Assembly: GCA_964450865.1 (NCBI GenBank)
Contig: CAYVHB010000001.1
Coordinates: 129,249 to 193,248, forward strand
DNA length: 64,000 nt
From: CAYVHB01 sp964450865
GTDB taxonomy: Bacteria; Bacillota; Clostridia; Saccharofermentanales; UBA5734
Direction: 5' to 3'
Of this stretch, positions 42,840 to 51,493 are shown one piece after another. The notes beneath the pieces were generated by a model that was not told where the DNA came from, made no database searches, and saw nothing but the letters and a program-made list of their open reading frames with translations. Position 1 is the first letter of the stretch; each line of letters opens with the position of its first letter. The translations under genes and the position numbers were made by a program.

Positions 42840-42986
42840 ATGATAGAACAACTGAAAAACGCATCCAATATGACTCAAGGATTGTTTGTCGCCGCAGTCG
42901 GCCTGATCGGCGTCTTCCTTGTTCTTGTCCTGTTCTTTTTTGCCATCCGGCTGATCCAGAAAATCGGCGAAAAAAAAGAAAACTGA
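42840..42986 (+). CDS. oadG: OadG-like gamma subunit of the sodium decarboxylase
   Basis: A 48-aa protein: short N-terminus, one membrane helix (LFVAAVGLIGVFLVLVLFFF), then basic/acidic tail AIRLIQKIGEKKEN. This is the OadG/GcdD/MmdD layout: a single helix that ties alpha to beta. It lies 122 bases after oadB. AGGAGACA is about 10 bases before the ATG at 42840; the overlapping ATG at 42833 in another frame has no family match. Confidence 0.82.
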   Translation: MIEQLKNASNMTQGLFVAAVGLIGVFLVLVLFFFAIRLIQKIGEKKEN

Positions 42987-42999
42987 TAGCAAGCAGGGT

Positions 43000-43075
43000 A
43001 CAACCGGCAGCCTTTCATTGGCAGCCGCGACGCGTCAGGCCTGCAACCGGCAGCCCTTCATAGGCGGCCAGCGAC
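43000..43075. repeat. Imperfect tandem repeat after the gamma subunit
   Basis: CAACCGGCAGCCTTTCATTG (43001-43020) and CAACCGGCAGCCCTTCATAG (43044-43063) start 43 bases apart and continue into GGCAGCCGCGAC-like sequence. Non-coding by lack of start sites. Confidence 0.55.
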
Positions 43076-43129
43076 TTGTTCCCGGCAGTCACGCACAGAT
43101 CAAGGTACCCTTGTCTGTTACAAGTCGCT
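43070..43129. terminator. Long inverted repeat between convergent genes
   Basis: AGCGACTTGT (43070-43079) and ACAAGTCGCT (43120-43129) are perfect complements, and between them CAAGG-TAC-CCTTG forms a smaller stem. The right arm overlaps the stop codon of the minus-strand membrane protein gene. On the plus strand only AATTCCTTTT follows, so this is a weak or bidirectional end signal rather than a textbook terminator. Confidence 0.45.
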
Positions 43130-43625
43130 AATTCCTTTTGAAAACTACAACTAACCAGCCAACCACCAGCGCAACCAGCAGTTCAATGCTGATGCTCATG
43201 AAAAAGACCTGATAACGATCGGCGCTGAACAGCCAGGTCAGCCAGATTATCACACCCAGAATGACCAGGAACAGCATCAACCGGCCAAAGAAAGTCCGAT
43301 TCACCAGTCCAAGCAGCCACGCCCCGGCGGGGAAACGGGCTGTTTTTGCTTGAACCGGCTGCTTTCTCCCGGTATTGGCCGTTTGACCCTTGCGACCAGC
43401 CCGCTTATCCGTCCGGCTCGGGGTTGTACGGGCCGGCTGGTCCCGACCGCTGCCAGCCTTCGTCCGGCTGCCCGTTGCGGCTGAACGGCCACCGCCTGAT
43501 TTTGCATTTGAGCCGGCCGCCGGCTTCCTGCTTGCACCGGCTTGCCGGATTTTTTCCGTCTCCTGTTTCATTGATCCACTGCGCTGGCCACTCTTGTATT
43601 CGCCGGGCCGGTTAACATCATCCAT
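43128..43625 (-). CDS. Small basic membrane protein, unknown function (165 aa)
   Basis: First about 95 residues: highly basic, low complexity (A, G, K, R, S, T, P), rather like a histone H1-type tail; then two membrane helices (RLMLFLVILGVIIWLTWLF and SIELLVALVVGWLVVVF) ending KRN. The tail would sit in the cytoplasm and could contact nucleic acid or membrane phosphate (inference). Not a family I recognise. The start is uncertain: ATG at 43625 and at 43571 both have weak ribosome sites. Confidence 0.6.
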   Translation of the reverse strand: MDDVNRPGEYKSGQRSGSMKQETEKIRQAGASRKPAAGSNAKSGGGRSAATGSRTKAGSGRDQPARTTPSRTDKRAGRKGQTANTGRKQPVQAKTARFPAGAWLLGLVNRTFFGRLMLFLVILGVIIWLTWLFSADRYQVFFMSISIELLVALVVGWLVVVFKRN

Positions 43626-43693
43626 GAACAGCTATGCGCTACTGTCTGGTGTTTTGCCGGTTTGAAGCGATTTGCCGCCAGAACGCCGCCCCT

Positions 43694-43723
43694 TTGCATC
43701 TTTTTCAAATCAGTGTACACTGA
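43694..43723 (+). promoter_or_regulatory. rqcH promoter region with perfect 14-base palindrome
   Basis: TTGCAT (43694-43699), 16 bases, TACACT (43716-43721). The palindrome TCAGTGTACACTGA at 43710-43723 covers the -10 box and would block polymerase if a dimeric repressor bound it. The start codon of rqcH is at 43751. Confidence 0.55.
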
Positions 43724-43750
43724 TAACACTAAAACGAAAAGAGGTCAGCC

Positions 43751-45850
43751 ATGCCCCTGGATGGAATTTCGGCCAAGTGCCTGGCCCATGAATTGAGCTC
43801 CCGGCTCTGCGACTCCCGTGTCGACCGCATCTACCAGCCAGACCGCTTCGACATCCTGTTTGTCATGCGACGCGGCCATGAGACTCTGCGACTGATTGTC
43901 TCGGCTAATCCGGCAGCGCCACGCTTGCACCTGACCACCGAAACACGCGACAATCCAGCCCAGCCACCCATGTTCTGCATGCTCCTGCGCAAATACCTGA
44001 TCGGCGCCCGGCTCCTGTCCGTGGAAATCCCAGGATACGAGCGGATCTTTATTTTGCGTTTCCAGACACAAAATGAACTGGGTGATACCCTGGAAAAACG
44101 CCTGATCGTTGAAATCATGGGTCGTCACAGCAACATTATCTTTGTCAACCAGGAAAATCGCATCCACGACGCCATTGCCCATGTTGACGAATCCATCAGC
44201 CGGGTCCGCGAAATCATGCCAGCCCGGCCCTACGTATTGCCGCCCAGTCAGTCCAAACTGACCCCCCGGGAAGTCCTGGACCGCCTGCAACCAGCCCCGG
44301 AAGCACTCGAAGGAAACGACCCTGGCACACCCGCGCCCCTTGACTTCCTGAATCCGAACCTGCCACTAGCCAAAGCCCTGCTCGAAACCATGCAAGGCTT
44401 TTCGCCACAGCTCTGTCAGGAGGTCTGTTATCAGGCTGGACTTGACCCGCGCCTGCGCAGCACCCAGCTGGATAAAACACAGGTCAAGCGTCTCCAGTTC
44501 GCCCTCACCGCCATCTTGTCCACAATCGAAGCCCGAAGCTTCGTTCCGACTGTCTTTTACGTCCAGACAGCCGATGCAGTCCCGGTAGACTTCCACAGCC
44601 TGCCACTGACCAGCCTGGCTCATGGCCGCCCCAGCCATACACTGTCCGAGGCCATGGACCTGTATTACCTGGAACGCAACCGCCAGAATACCTTGCAGCA
44701 AAAAAAACAGAGTCTGGGCAAAATCGTCGCCAATGAGCTGGAACACGCCCGTAAAAAGTTGCTCATCCATCAGGCTGATCGTCTGGAAGGTGAAAATCGC
44801 GAGCAGTACCGGCGGTTCGGCGAGCTGATCATCGGCCAGTTAAACCGGATCACGGACGGCCAGGCCAGGCTGCATACAGTCGATTACTTTGTTGATACCA
44901 TGCCGGCCGTTGACATTGCTCTCCAGCCGGACCTGACGCCAGCCCAGAATGCCCAGCGCTACTTTCGTCTTTACCAGAAAGCCCGCAGCAAATATGAAAC
45001 CGGCAGCCGGCTGGCCCGTGAAGACCAGCAGGAAATCGAATGGCTGGAAAGTGTGCAAAGCGAGCTGGAAAAAGCCATAGACCTGCAGGATATCCGGGCC
45101 GTCCGGGAAGAACTGGCCAGCGCCGGCCTGATCAGCGCCGAGGGTGACATACGCCGCCCGGCCAGAAATCGCGGCTACCGCAACCTCGGCGACTCCAGCG
45201 GCACTGATAATCAGGGCAGACCAGACGGCACTGGTTTTTCAGGAGGCACCGCCGGTCCAGGCCGATCCGGAACCGGTAGCCCAGGCAATCCACGCAGCCA
45301 TCCGGCAGATTTCCTGCCAGGCAAGCCGGGCAAACGCAGCAAGCGATCCAAACAGGCCCTGGCCGGTAAAAGTGCCAGGGGTGGTGCGGCCGGCAAACAA
45401 AAGGGCAGTGCACAACCGGCTGCCCTGCCGCCCCGACGCTATCAGAGCAGTGACGGCCTGACCATCATGGCCGGCCGCAACAATTTGCAAAACGATCAGC
45501 TCACGTTAAAAACAGCTCAGAAGGATGACATCTGGCTGCACGTCCAGAAAATGCCCGGAACCCATGTCATCATCCGCTGCGGCAAGCAGGAAGTTCCGGT
45601 CCGAACCCTCGAAGAGGCGGCCGCTATCGCCGCCTGGTTCTCCAGGGCAACCAGCGCCAGCCTGCCAGGCGGTGTGATGGCACCAAAGGTCGCCGTCGAC
45701 TACTGTCCAGTCAGTCATGTGCGCAAACCACCCGGTTCGCGGCCAGGTCATGTTATTTACGAACGTTATCAGACAATCATGGCCCGACCGCAGGATCCCC
45801 GGGCCTGGCCAGCATTGCCAGATCAGGCAGGATCTTCTCCCGAAAACTAG
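43751..45850 (+). CDS. rqcH: Ribosome quality control factor RqcH / NFACT family (FbpA-like)
   Basis: A 699-aa NFACT protein. N-domain: MPLDGISAKCLAHELSS, then VEIMGRHSNIIFVNQ; helix-hairpin-helix part; coiled coils (RNTLQQKKQSLGKIVANELEHARKKLL; EDQQEIEWLESVQSELEKAI); and the C-terminal NFACT-R domain IWLHVQKMPGTHVII with DYCPVSHVRKPPGSRPGHVIYE. Family role: binds stalled 50S subunits and adds C-terminal alanine tails; also fibronectin binding in some species. A low-complexity insertion of about 90 residues (G, R, P, S rich, about residues 470-560) separates the second coiled coil from NFACT-R. Its 3' end overlaps convergent queH by 74 bases. Confidence 0.93.
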   Translation: MPLDGISAKCLAHELSSRLCDSRVDRIYQPDRFDILFVMRRGHETLRLIVSANPAAPRLHLTTETRDNPAQPPMFCMLLRKYLIGARLLSVEIPGYERIFILRFQTQNELGDTLEKRLIVEIMGRHSNIIFVNQENRIHDAIAHVDESISRVREIMPARPYVLPPSQSKLTPREVLDRLQPAPEALEGNDPGTPAPLDFLNPNLPLAKALLETMQGFSPQLCQEVCYQAGLDPRLRSTQLDKTQVKRLQFALTAILSTIEARSFVPTVFYVQTADAVPVDFHSLPLTSLAHGRPSHTLSEAMDLYYLERNRQNTLQQKKQSLGKIVANELEHARKKLLIHQADRLEGENREQYRRFGELIIGQLNRITDGQARLHTVDYFVDTMPAVDIALQPDLTPAQNAQRYFRLYQKARSKYETGSRLAREDQQEIEWLESVQSELEKAIDLQDIRAVREELASAGLISAEGDIRRPARNRGYRNLGDSSGTDNQGRPDGTGFSGGTAGPGRSGTGSPGNPRSHPADFLPGKPGKRSKRSKQALAGKSARGGAAGKQKGSAQPAALPPRRYQSSDGLTIMAGRNNLQNDQLTLKTAQKDDIWLHVQKMPGTHVIIRCGKQEVPVRTLEEAAAIAAWFSRATSASLPGGVMAPKVAVDYCPVSHVRKPPGSRPGHVIYERYQTIMARPQDPRAWPALPDQAGSSPEN

Positions 45851-46373
45851 ACTCCTGCAGTGAATTGATACATCCGCAATATTTCTGCCGATAAAGCCCA
45901 TCCGCCCGGGCCTGCTGCTGACCGGCCCGGAAACCGGGCCGAAAATCGCGGTCCAGGAAGGCCAGGCCATTACGACTGGCCGCGGCCGATCCAATCGAAC
46001 ACAAGGCCTCATGATCCTGATAAGGACTGACCAGCAGCGTTGTCGTAAACGCCGCAAACCCCAGGGCCCTGGCTTTCACCGCGGCTGCATCAAGGCGCGT
46101 CTCATAGCACATCCGGCAACGGCTGCGGCCGCCAGACAAGGCCGGATCATAATGCTGCCAGGCAGCCTGGTCAAAATCAGGCTCAACCAGGCAGGGCAGC
46201 TGCCATTTCTCAGCCAGCAACAGCAACTGCTGCAGACGGCGCCGCCATTCAGCCCGCGGATGGATATTCGGATTGAAAAACCACAACAGCGGACGATACC
46301 CCTCCGTCAATAACTGCTCAACCGGAAACTCCGCACACGGTCCACAGCAAGCATGAACCAGCAGGTCACTCAT
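45777..46373 (-). CDS. queH: Epoxyqueuosine reductase QueH
   Basis: A 198-aa DUF208 protein. Cys motifs for the [4Fe-4S] and adjacent metal site are seen: HACCGPC near the start, NPNIHP, RCRMCYETRL and KYCGC. It reduces epoxyqueuosine to queuosine in tRNA, replacing QueG. ATG at 46373 is chosen (GGGGGG 7 bases before, protein starts MSDLLVHACCGPC). It follows ruvB on the minus strand. The other queuosine genes are not in this window. Confidence 0.93.
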   Translation of the reverse strand: MSDLLVHACCGPCAEFPVEQLLTEGYRPLLWFFNPNIHPRAEWRRRLQQLLLLAEKWQLPCLVEPDFDQAAWQHYDPALSGGRSRCRMCYETRLDAAAVKARALGFAAFTTTLLVSPYQDHEALCSIGSAAASRNGLAFLDRDFRPGFRAGQQQARADGLYRQKYCGCINSLQESSFREKILPDLAMLARPGDPAVGP

Positions 46374-46420
46374 CGAAAACCCCCCAAGCATACCCGTCAA
46401 ACCGGGCCAGGCAATCCAAC

Positions 46421-47557
46421 TTAGTCCAGATCCAGGCGCAACTGCGCCTCCTCCAGCGAACGGCCGCGCCCCGCGGCCTCACCGTCAAGCCCCGCAACTC
46501 CCGTCAAAGCCGAACCCAGGCCACTCAACTTCCGTTCATAATGCTGCGGACAGGCCATCCCCAGATGCTCCCAGCCCAGCCGGGTCAGGACCCGGCCACG
46601 CGGCGTCTTGGCCAGAAAGCCAATCTGCATCAGATAAGGCTCATAAACATCCTCAATCGTCACCGCATCCTCACCTGTACAAGCCGCCAGCGTATCCAGC
46701 CCGACCGGTCCCCCGCCGAACATCTCAATCATATTGCGCATCAGGCGCTGATCTGTCGCATCCAGGCCACGCCCGTCAATTTCCAGGGCAGCCAGGCCAT
46801 ACTCGGCAATCTGGGCATCAATCACACCCGTACCCCGAACCTGGGCAAAATCACGCATCCGCTTCAGCAGCCGGATCGCAATACGCGGCGTCCCGCGCGA
46901 GCGACAGGCAATGACCGACTTGCCCGTCGCATCCAGGCCAATATTGAGAATAGCCGCATCGCGCTGCAAGATCAGCCCGATCTCATCCGGATTATACAAC
47001 TCCAGCCGATTGATCATCCCGAAGCGGTCGCGCAGCGGTGCCGTCAGCAGACCGGCCCGTGTCGTAGCCCCGATCAGGGTAAAACGCGGCAAATCAAGCC
47101 GGATCGAACGGGCACTGGGCCCCTTGCCAATCATGATATCCAGCGCATAATCCTCCATCGCCGGATAAAGAATCTCCTCCACCGCCCGGTTCAGGCGATG
47201 GATTTCATCAATAAACAAGACATCCCGTTCAGTCAGATTCGTCAGGATCGCCGCCAGGTCGCCAGGCTTTTCAATGGCCGGACCCGTCGTAATCCGCAGA
47301 TTGACCCCCAGCTCATTGGCAATGATTCCGGCCAGCGTCGTCTTGCCCAGGCCTGGCGGTCCATAAAGCAGGACATGATCCAGCGCATCACCACGCTGGC
47401 GCGCAGCCTCAATAAAAACCTGCAAATTCTCCTTGACCTTGGCCTGGCCAAAATACTCACCCCAGCGGGTCGGGCGCAAAGTGGCCTCATCCCGGTCCTC
47501 CAGGCGCCGCTCCCGGCCAATCAGGCGCTCCTGATCGTCAAACTCCGTAAACTGCAT
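46421..47557 (-). CDS. ruvB: Holliday junction branch-migration motor RuvB
   Basis: A 378-aa AAA+ ATPase: LRPTRWGEYFGQAKVKENL, Walker A YGPPGLGKTTLA, Walker B LFIDEIHRL, sensor 1 LIGATTRAG, and arginine RDRFG; the winged-helix C-terminus contains LLKRMRDFAQVRG and the terminal TPRGRVLTRLGWEHLG. Longer than usual by about 30 residues (acidic/Gly-rich tail). GGGGGAGA lies about 12 bases before the ATG. Together with RuvA it drives branch migration, and RuvC cleaves. Same strand order ruvC-ruvA-ruvB. Confidence 0.97.
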   Translation of the reverse strand: MQFTEFDDQERLIGRERRLEDRDEATLRPTRWGEYFGQAKVKENLQVFIEAARQRGDALDHVLLYGPPGLGKTTLAGIIANELGVNLRITTGPAIEKPGDLAAILTNLTERDVLFIDEIHRLNRAVEEILYPAMEDYALDIMIGKGPSARSIRLDLPRFTLIGATTRAGLLTAPLRDRFGMINRLELYNPDEIGLILQRDAAILNIGLDATGKSVIACRSRGTPRIAIRLLKRMRDFAQVRGTGVIDAQIAEYGLAALEIDGRGLDATDQRLMRNMIEMFGGGPVGLDTLAACTGEDAVTIEDVYEPYLMQIGFLAKTPRGRVLTRLGWEHLGMACPQHYERKLSGLGSALTGVAGLDGEAAGRGRSLEEAQLRLDLD

Positions 47558-47587
47558 GCTAACTTGTCTCCCCCATCAATCCGGCAT

Positions 47588-48196
47588 TCACGAGCGCGCC
47601 AGCTGACGCAAGGCCAGGCGAATCAGCTCCTCCAGGCTGCGCTCCGGCGCATCAACCGCGCCAACCGCCCGGCTGGCCTCCTGACTGCTATACCCCAGCA
47701 CCATCAGGGCGCTGATCGCTTCAGCCTGCCGGCCAGTCCCGGCACGGCCAACATCGGCAGACACACCGGACTCCAGGCCCGATGCCAGCTCGACACCCTT
47801 CAGCTTGTCCTTCAGCTCAAGAATCATCCGCTCCGCACCCTTACGGCCGATACCACGCACACTGGTCAGCAACTTGATATCGCCCGTAATGACAGCCAGG
47901 GCAAACTGACCGGGCGAAATCGAGCCAACCACACTGCTCGCAACCTTCGGGCCAATGCCCGTAACCGTCAGCAGCAATTCAAACAAACCCACATCCTCCT
48001 GCGCGGGAAAACCGTACAACGCAAAAACATCTTCCCGCACATAAAGATGTGTATAAACAACCGTCTCCTCACCAGGTGACGGAAAACGATCCAGCAACGA
48101 AGCAGCCGCCAGCAGGCGATAACCAACCCCATGCGTCTCAACAATCAAATTGTCCGGCAACTTGCTGATAACCTTGCCCCGGATATAAGCATACAT
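47588..48196 (-). CDS. ruvA: Holliday junction DNA-binding protein RuvA
   Basis: A 202-aa protein: N-terminal OB-fold MYAYIRGKVISKLPDNLIVETHGVGYRL, two helix-hairpin-helix motifs (VTGIGPKVASSVVGSI and VRGIGRKGAERMILEL), flexible linker, and the C-terminal UBA-like domain (AISALMVLGYSSQEASRAV) that binds RuvB. ATG at 48196 has GGGGG about 12 bases upstream; an in-frame start at 48256 lacks support. Follows ruvC after 63 bases. Confidence 0.96.
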   Translation of the reverse strand: MYAYIRGKVISKLPDNLIVETHGVGYRLLAAASLLDRFPSPGEETVVYTHLYVREDVFALYGFPAQEDVGLFELLLTVTGIGPKVASSVVGSISPGQFALAVITGDIKLLTSVRGIGRKGAERMILELKDKLKGVELASGLESGVSADVGRAGTGRQAEAISALMVLGYSSQEASRAVGAVDAPERSLEELIRLALRQLARS

Positions 48197-48259
48197 ACAA
48201 TCACAAATCCCCCGCCAACATCTGCAATCTGCAATTTCCCCGTGAGATACTTTCAAAAA

Positions 48260-48787
48260 TCACTTCTGCGTCACTTCACTGTCACCCTGATAACCACCAC
48301 GAGCCAGGGCAACCGCCCGATTACCGGAATGGGCATGACAAATAGCCACCGCCAGGGCATCAGCCGCATCATCCGGACGCGGCGGTGCCGGTAAAGCAAG
48401 CAAAATCCGCACCATCTCCTGGATCTGCGGCTTCTGCGCCTTGCCATAGCCAGTCACCGCAACCTTAACCTGCATCGGCGTATACTCATAAACCGGCAGA
48501 CCGGCCCGGGCTCCACTTAAAACCGCCACACCACGAGCCTGGGCGGTGCCAATCGCGGTCGTCGTATTACGACTGAAAAAAAGCTCTTCAACCGCCATTG
48601 CCTGTGGCTGCCATTTTGCAATCAGCAAATCCAGCGCCTCGGCAATCCGCAGCAAACGCATCGGAAAAGCCTGCCCGGCCGCCGTCGAAATCACGCCATA
48701 ATCAAGCACCCGGAAATGATTCTGGCGATAATCAACAATCCCAAAACCAGTAATCGCATAGCCAGGATCAACACCGAGCACAACCAT
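48260..48787 (-). CDS. ruvC: Holliday junction resolvase RuvC
   Basis: A 175-aa endonuclease with the catalytic acidic residues in LGVDPGYAITGFGIVD, AVEELFFSRNTTTAIGTAQARG, and the C-terminal DDAADALAVAICH pair. TGGAGGTTTT precedes the ATG. The C-terminal tail after the last helix is short. First gene of ruvCAB-queH on the minus strand. Confidence 0.97.
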   Translation of the reverse strand: MVVLGVDPGYAITGFGIVDYRQNHFRVLDYGVISTAAGQAFPMRLLRIAEALDLLIAKWQPQAMAVEELFFSRNTTTAIGTAQARGVAVLSGARAGLPVYEYTPMQVKVAVTGYGKAQKPQIQEMVRILLALPAPPRPDDAADALAVAICHAHSGNRAVALARGGYQGDSEVTQK

Positions 48788-49252
48788 AAAACCTCCAGCA
48801 TCACAAACAATCGTTCTATTATCTTAACACAAACCACCCCCATCCACCACCCCGAATCTGCCCAATACTTCCAGGACTCAGAAAATCCAATATAAACCCC
48901 ATCACATATCCCCTATCCCCTATCTCCCCATGACGCTGCTACCCGGTGGCGTCGCCCTGGGTCGCGCCAAAATGAAACCGTAACTCAAGTAACATTCATT
49001 TGATTCTTGTCAATCCAGAGCAATGACACTAGACAATACAGGCAAATCTAGCGTATGATATCAGTTGTTTTATGCACCTTCATAATCGGCAAACCAACGT
49101 CCGCCAGCTGCCCGGTTCACCACCTGATCTTTCAATCCGATGTGTGATCCATGGCAGCCTGCGGCCTGAAACCTGCCGGCCTGACGCGGCGGCGTGCATC
49201 ACCCATGGCCGTCCGGATGCAAAAACAAATATCAAATAAGGAGAGTCAACCC
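48788..49252. other. Intergenic region between ruvC and livK with promoter
   Basis: 465 bases. The livK promoter is at 49030-49059. The rest, including a C-rich stretch at 48895-48930 and GGTGGCG/CGCC stems at about 48955, holds nothing I can name. Upstream in-frame ATGs of livK (from 49151) are not used: the product would hide the lipoprotein signal and have no ribosome site. Confidence 0.55.
49030..49059 (+). promoter_or_regulatory. Promoter of livK
   Basis: TAGACA (49030-49035), 18-base spacer, TATGAT (49054-49059), giving a leader of about 190 bases before the livK start at 49253. Confidence 0.6.
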
Positions 49253-50455
49253 ATGAGAATCAAAAAATTAATGATCCTTGTGCTTATCACAGCCCTGCTG
49301 CTGCCGGCGCTGGTCGCCTGTACCTCGACCACCACCACAACCGGCACCACAACGGCGGCAACCACAACGGCCGGAGCCACCAGCCAGGCCACAACAGCAG
49401 CCGGCGGTTCCATCAAGATCGGCGGTCTGGCCCCGATGACCGGCGACGTCTCTGTTTACGGAATCGCAGCCTCCAATGGCGCCAAACTCGCTTTTGGTGA
49501 AATCAACAAGAATGGCGGCATCAATGGCCAGCAGATCGACTTCGTCGTCCTCGATGAAAAAGGCGATGTCACAGAAGCCATCAATGCCTACAACAAGCTC
49601 GTCGACCAGGAAAAGGTCGTCGCCATCCTCGGTGACGTCACATCCAAACCGACCATCAGCGTAGCCCAGCTCGCCGCCAAGACCAATATGCCGCTCCTGA
49701 CCCCCACCGCCACCGCCCTCGATGTCACCAAACAGGGCAGCAACATCTTCCGTGCCTGCTACATTGACCCCTTCCAGGGCAAAATAATGGCAGTTTTCGC
49801 CGCTGATACCCTCAAGGTTAAAAAAGTCGCCGTGATCTACAATTCCGGTGACGACTATTCAGTCGGCCTGATGGAAGCTTTCAAGGCTGAAGCAGCCAGC
49901 AAGGGACTCGAACTGGTAGCCAGCGAAGGTTACAGCAAGGGCGACACCGACTTCAAAGCCCAGCTGACCACCATTGCCGAATCCGGCGCCGAAGCCCTCT
50001 TCGTACCGGACTATTACAACACCGTTTCCCTGATTGCCAACCAGGCCAAGACCGTTGGCCTGACCATTCCGCTGATGGGCGCAGATGGCTGGGACGGCAT
50101 CCTGACCGTCGGTGAACCCACCGAAATCGAAGGCTACTACTTCTGCAACCATTACTCCACCCAGGACTCCGATCCCAAGGTCCAGAACTTCCTGGCTGCC
50201 TACAAGTCTGCCTATGGTGAAGAAGCCAATGCCCTGGCCGCGCTCGGTTATGACGCCGCCTACATTCTCGCTGAAGCCATCAAGAAGGCCGGTTCCACTG
50301 ACAGTGCCGCAATCGTCAAGGCGCTGGCTGAAACCGACTACACCGGTGTGACCGGCAACGTCAAGTTCGACGCCGACCGCAACCCGACCAAGAGCGTCAC
50401 GATTATCCAGATCAAGAATGGCGCTTACAGTTTCTTCTCAAAAATCGCTCCCTAA
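49253..50455 (+). CDS. livK: Branched-chain amino acid ABC transporter binding lipoprotein
   Basis: A 400-aa periplasmic-type binding protein, family 1. Signal MRIKKLMILVLITALLLPA ends with lipobox LVAC. Just after it is a Thr/Ala-rich low-complexity linker (residues 23-50). The mature lobes show IKIGGLAPMTGDVSVYG, GGINGQQIDFVVLDEKGD, LLTPTATALDVT, YNSGDDYSVGLMEAF and PDYYNTVSLIANQAK. Binds Leu/Ile/Val or another hydrophobic amino acid. AAGGAG lies about 9 bases before the ATG. First gene of livKHMGF. Confidence 0.95.
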   Translation: MRIKKLMILVLITALLLPALVACTSTTTTTGTTTAATTTAGATSQATTAAGGSIKIGGLAPMTGDVSVYGIAASNGAKLAFGEINKNGGINGQQIDFVVLDEKGDVTEAINAYNKLVDQEKVVAILGDVTSKPTISVAQLAAKTNMPLLTPTATALDVTKQGSNIFRACYIDPFQGKIMAVFAADTLKVKKVAVIYNSGDDYSVGLMEAFKAEAASKGLELVASEGYSKGDTDFKAQLTTIAESGAEALFVPDYYNTVSLIANQAKTVGLTIPLMGADGWDGILTVGEPTEIEGYYFCNHYSTQDSDPKVQNFLAAYKSAYGEEANALAALGYDAAYILAEAIKKAGSTDSAAIVKALAETDYTGVTGNVKFDADRNPTKSVTIIQIKNGAYSFFSKIAP

Positions 50456-50477
50456 TTGCATTCAATCCCGATAACAG

Positions 50478-50510
50478 CAGGTGGCGCGCCGGATTTCGTC
50501 GCGCCACCTG
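50478..50510 (+). promoter_or_regulatory. Strong stem-loop after livK
   Basis: CAGGTGGCGCG (50478-50488) pairs perfectly with CGCGCCACCTG (50500-50510), an 11-base stem with an 11-base loop, 23 bases past the livK stop. No U-run follows, so it is likely a 3' stabiliser or partial processing signal favouring the binding-protein message. Matches the element after the other binding-protein gene (15900-15932) in design. Confidence 0.7.
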
Positions 50511-50591
50511 TCTGCCGTTATCGACAGCCGTTCCGCCCCCACTCACGCCTGCCCCGGCCAGATTCATTTGCCCAGAGGGAGTGACGATCTC

Positions 50592-51473
50592 ATGATCAAA
50601 TTTCTAAACTATTTCATCAATGGCTTGCAAACCGGATCAATCTACGCCCTGATTGCCCTGGGATACACCATGGTGTACGGAATTGTCAAGCTGATCAACT
50701 TCGCTCATGGTGACCTGATGATGGTCGGCGCCTATGTCGCATTGTTCTGCCTGACCAGTTTCCAGCTGCCGCTCTGGGCGGCCGTCCTGATTACCATGGC
50801 ATTTACAGCCGTACTTGGCGTCCTGATCGAGCGTTTTGCCTACAAACCGCTGCGCAAGTCGGCCCGTATCTCGGCCCTGATAACAGCGATCGGCATCAGC
50901 CTGCTCCTGCAGAACCTGGTCATGCTGCTCTTTACCCAGAATCCGCGCCGTTTCCCGAACGTGCTCAAGGATGCGCCAATCCTCAGCCTGGGCCGGCTGA
51001 AAATCAGCTCCCTGACCATCGGCAGCATTGTAGCGGCCCTCATCCTGATGGTCGCACTCTACCTCTTCATCAATAAGACCCGCATGGGCAAGGCGATGCG
51101 AGCCGTTTCCGAGGATACGGGAGCTGCGCTGCTGATGGGCATCAATGTCAACACCACGATCTCCGTAACCTTTTTCATTGGTTCAGCGCTGGCTGCCTTT
51201 GCCGCGGTTCTTTATTGCCTGGCCTATCCGCAAGTCCAGCCCTTCATGGGCTCGATGCCCGGACTCAAGGCCTTTATCGCCGCCGTCCTCGGTGGTATCG
51301 GCGTCATCCCCGGGGCCATGGTCGGCGGGATGGTGCTGGGCATTGCCGAAAGCCTGACCAAAGGCTATATCTCCTCCAAGTTCTCCGATGCCGTTGTTTT
51401 CGGTATCCTGATCCTGGTCCTGCTCTTCAAGCCCAGCGGCCTTTTCGGCCGTAATATCCGCGAAAAAGTCTGA
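50592..51473 (+). CDS. livH: Branched-chain amino acid ABC transporter permease LivH
   Basis: A 293-aa permease with about eight helices: MIKFLNYFINGLQTGSIYALIALGYTMVYG, RMGKAMRAVSEDTGAALLMGINVNTTISVTFFIGSALAAFA and the loop PGLKAFIAAVLGGIGVIPGAMVGG, all typical for LivH. It pairs with LivM to form the membrane pore. GAGGGAG precedes the ATG at 50592. Upstream in-frame ATG at 50481 lies inside the stem-loop and is rejected. Confidence 0.95.
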   Translation: MIKFLNYFINGLQTGSIYALIALGYTMVYGIVKLINFAHGDLMMVGAYVALFCLTSFQLPLWAAVLITMAFTAVLGVLIERFAYKPLRKSARISALITAIGISLLLQNLVMLLFTQNPRRFPNVLKDAPILSLGRLKISSLTIGSIVAALILMVALYLFINKTRMGKAMRAVSEDTGAALLMGINVNTTISVTFFIGSALAAFAAVLYCLAYPQVQPFMGSMPGLKAFIAAVLGGIGVIPGAMVGGMVLGIAESLTKGYISSKFSDAVVFGILILVLLFKPSGLFGRNIREKV

Positions 51474-51493
51474 AGAAAGGACGTGAACCAACT

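Noticed and set aside
46541..48079. 512-codon open frame on the plus strand
   Set aside because: Lies opposite ruvB and ruvA, which have all motifs; the antisense product is rich in Q, R, N and has no domain. Long antisense frames arise from the GC-rich codon use here.
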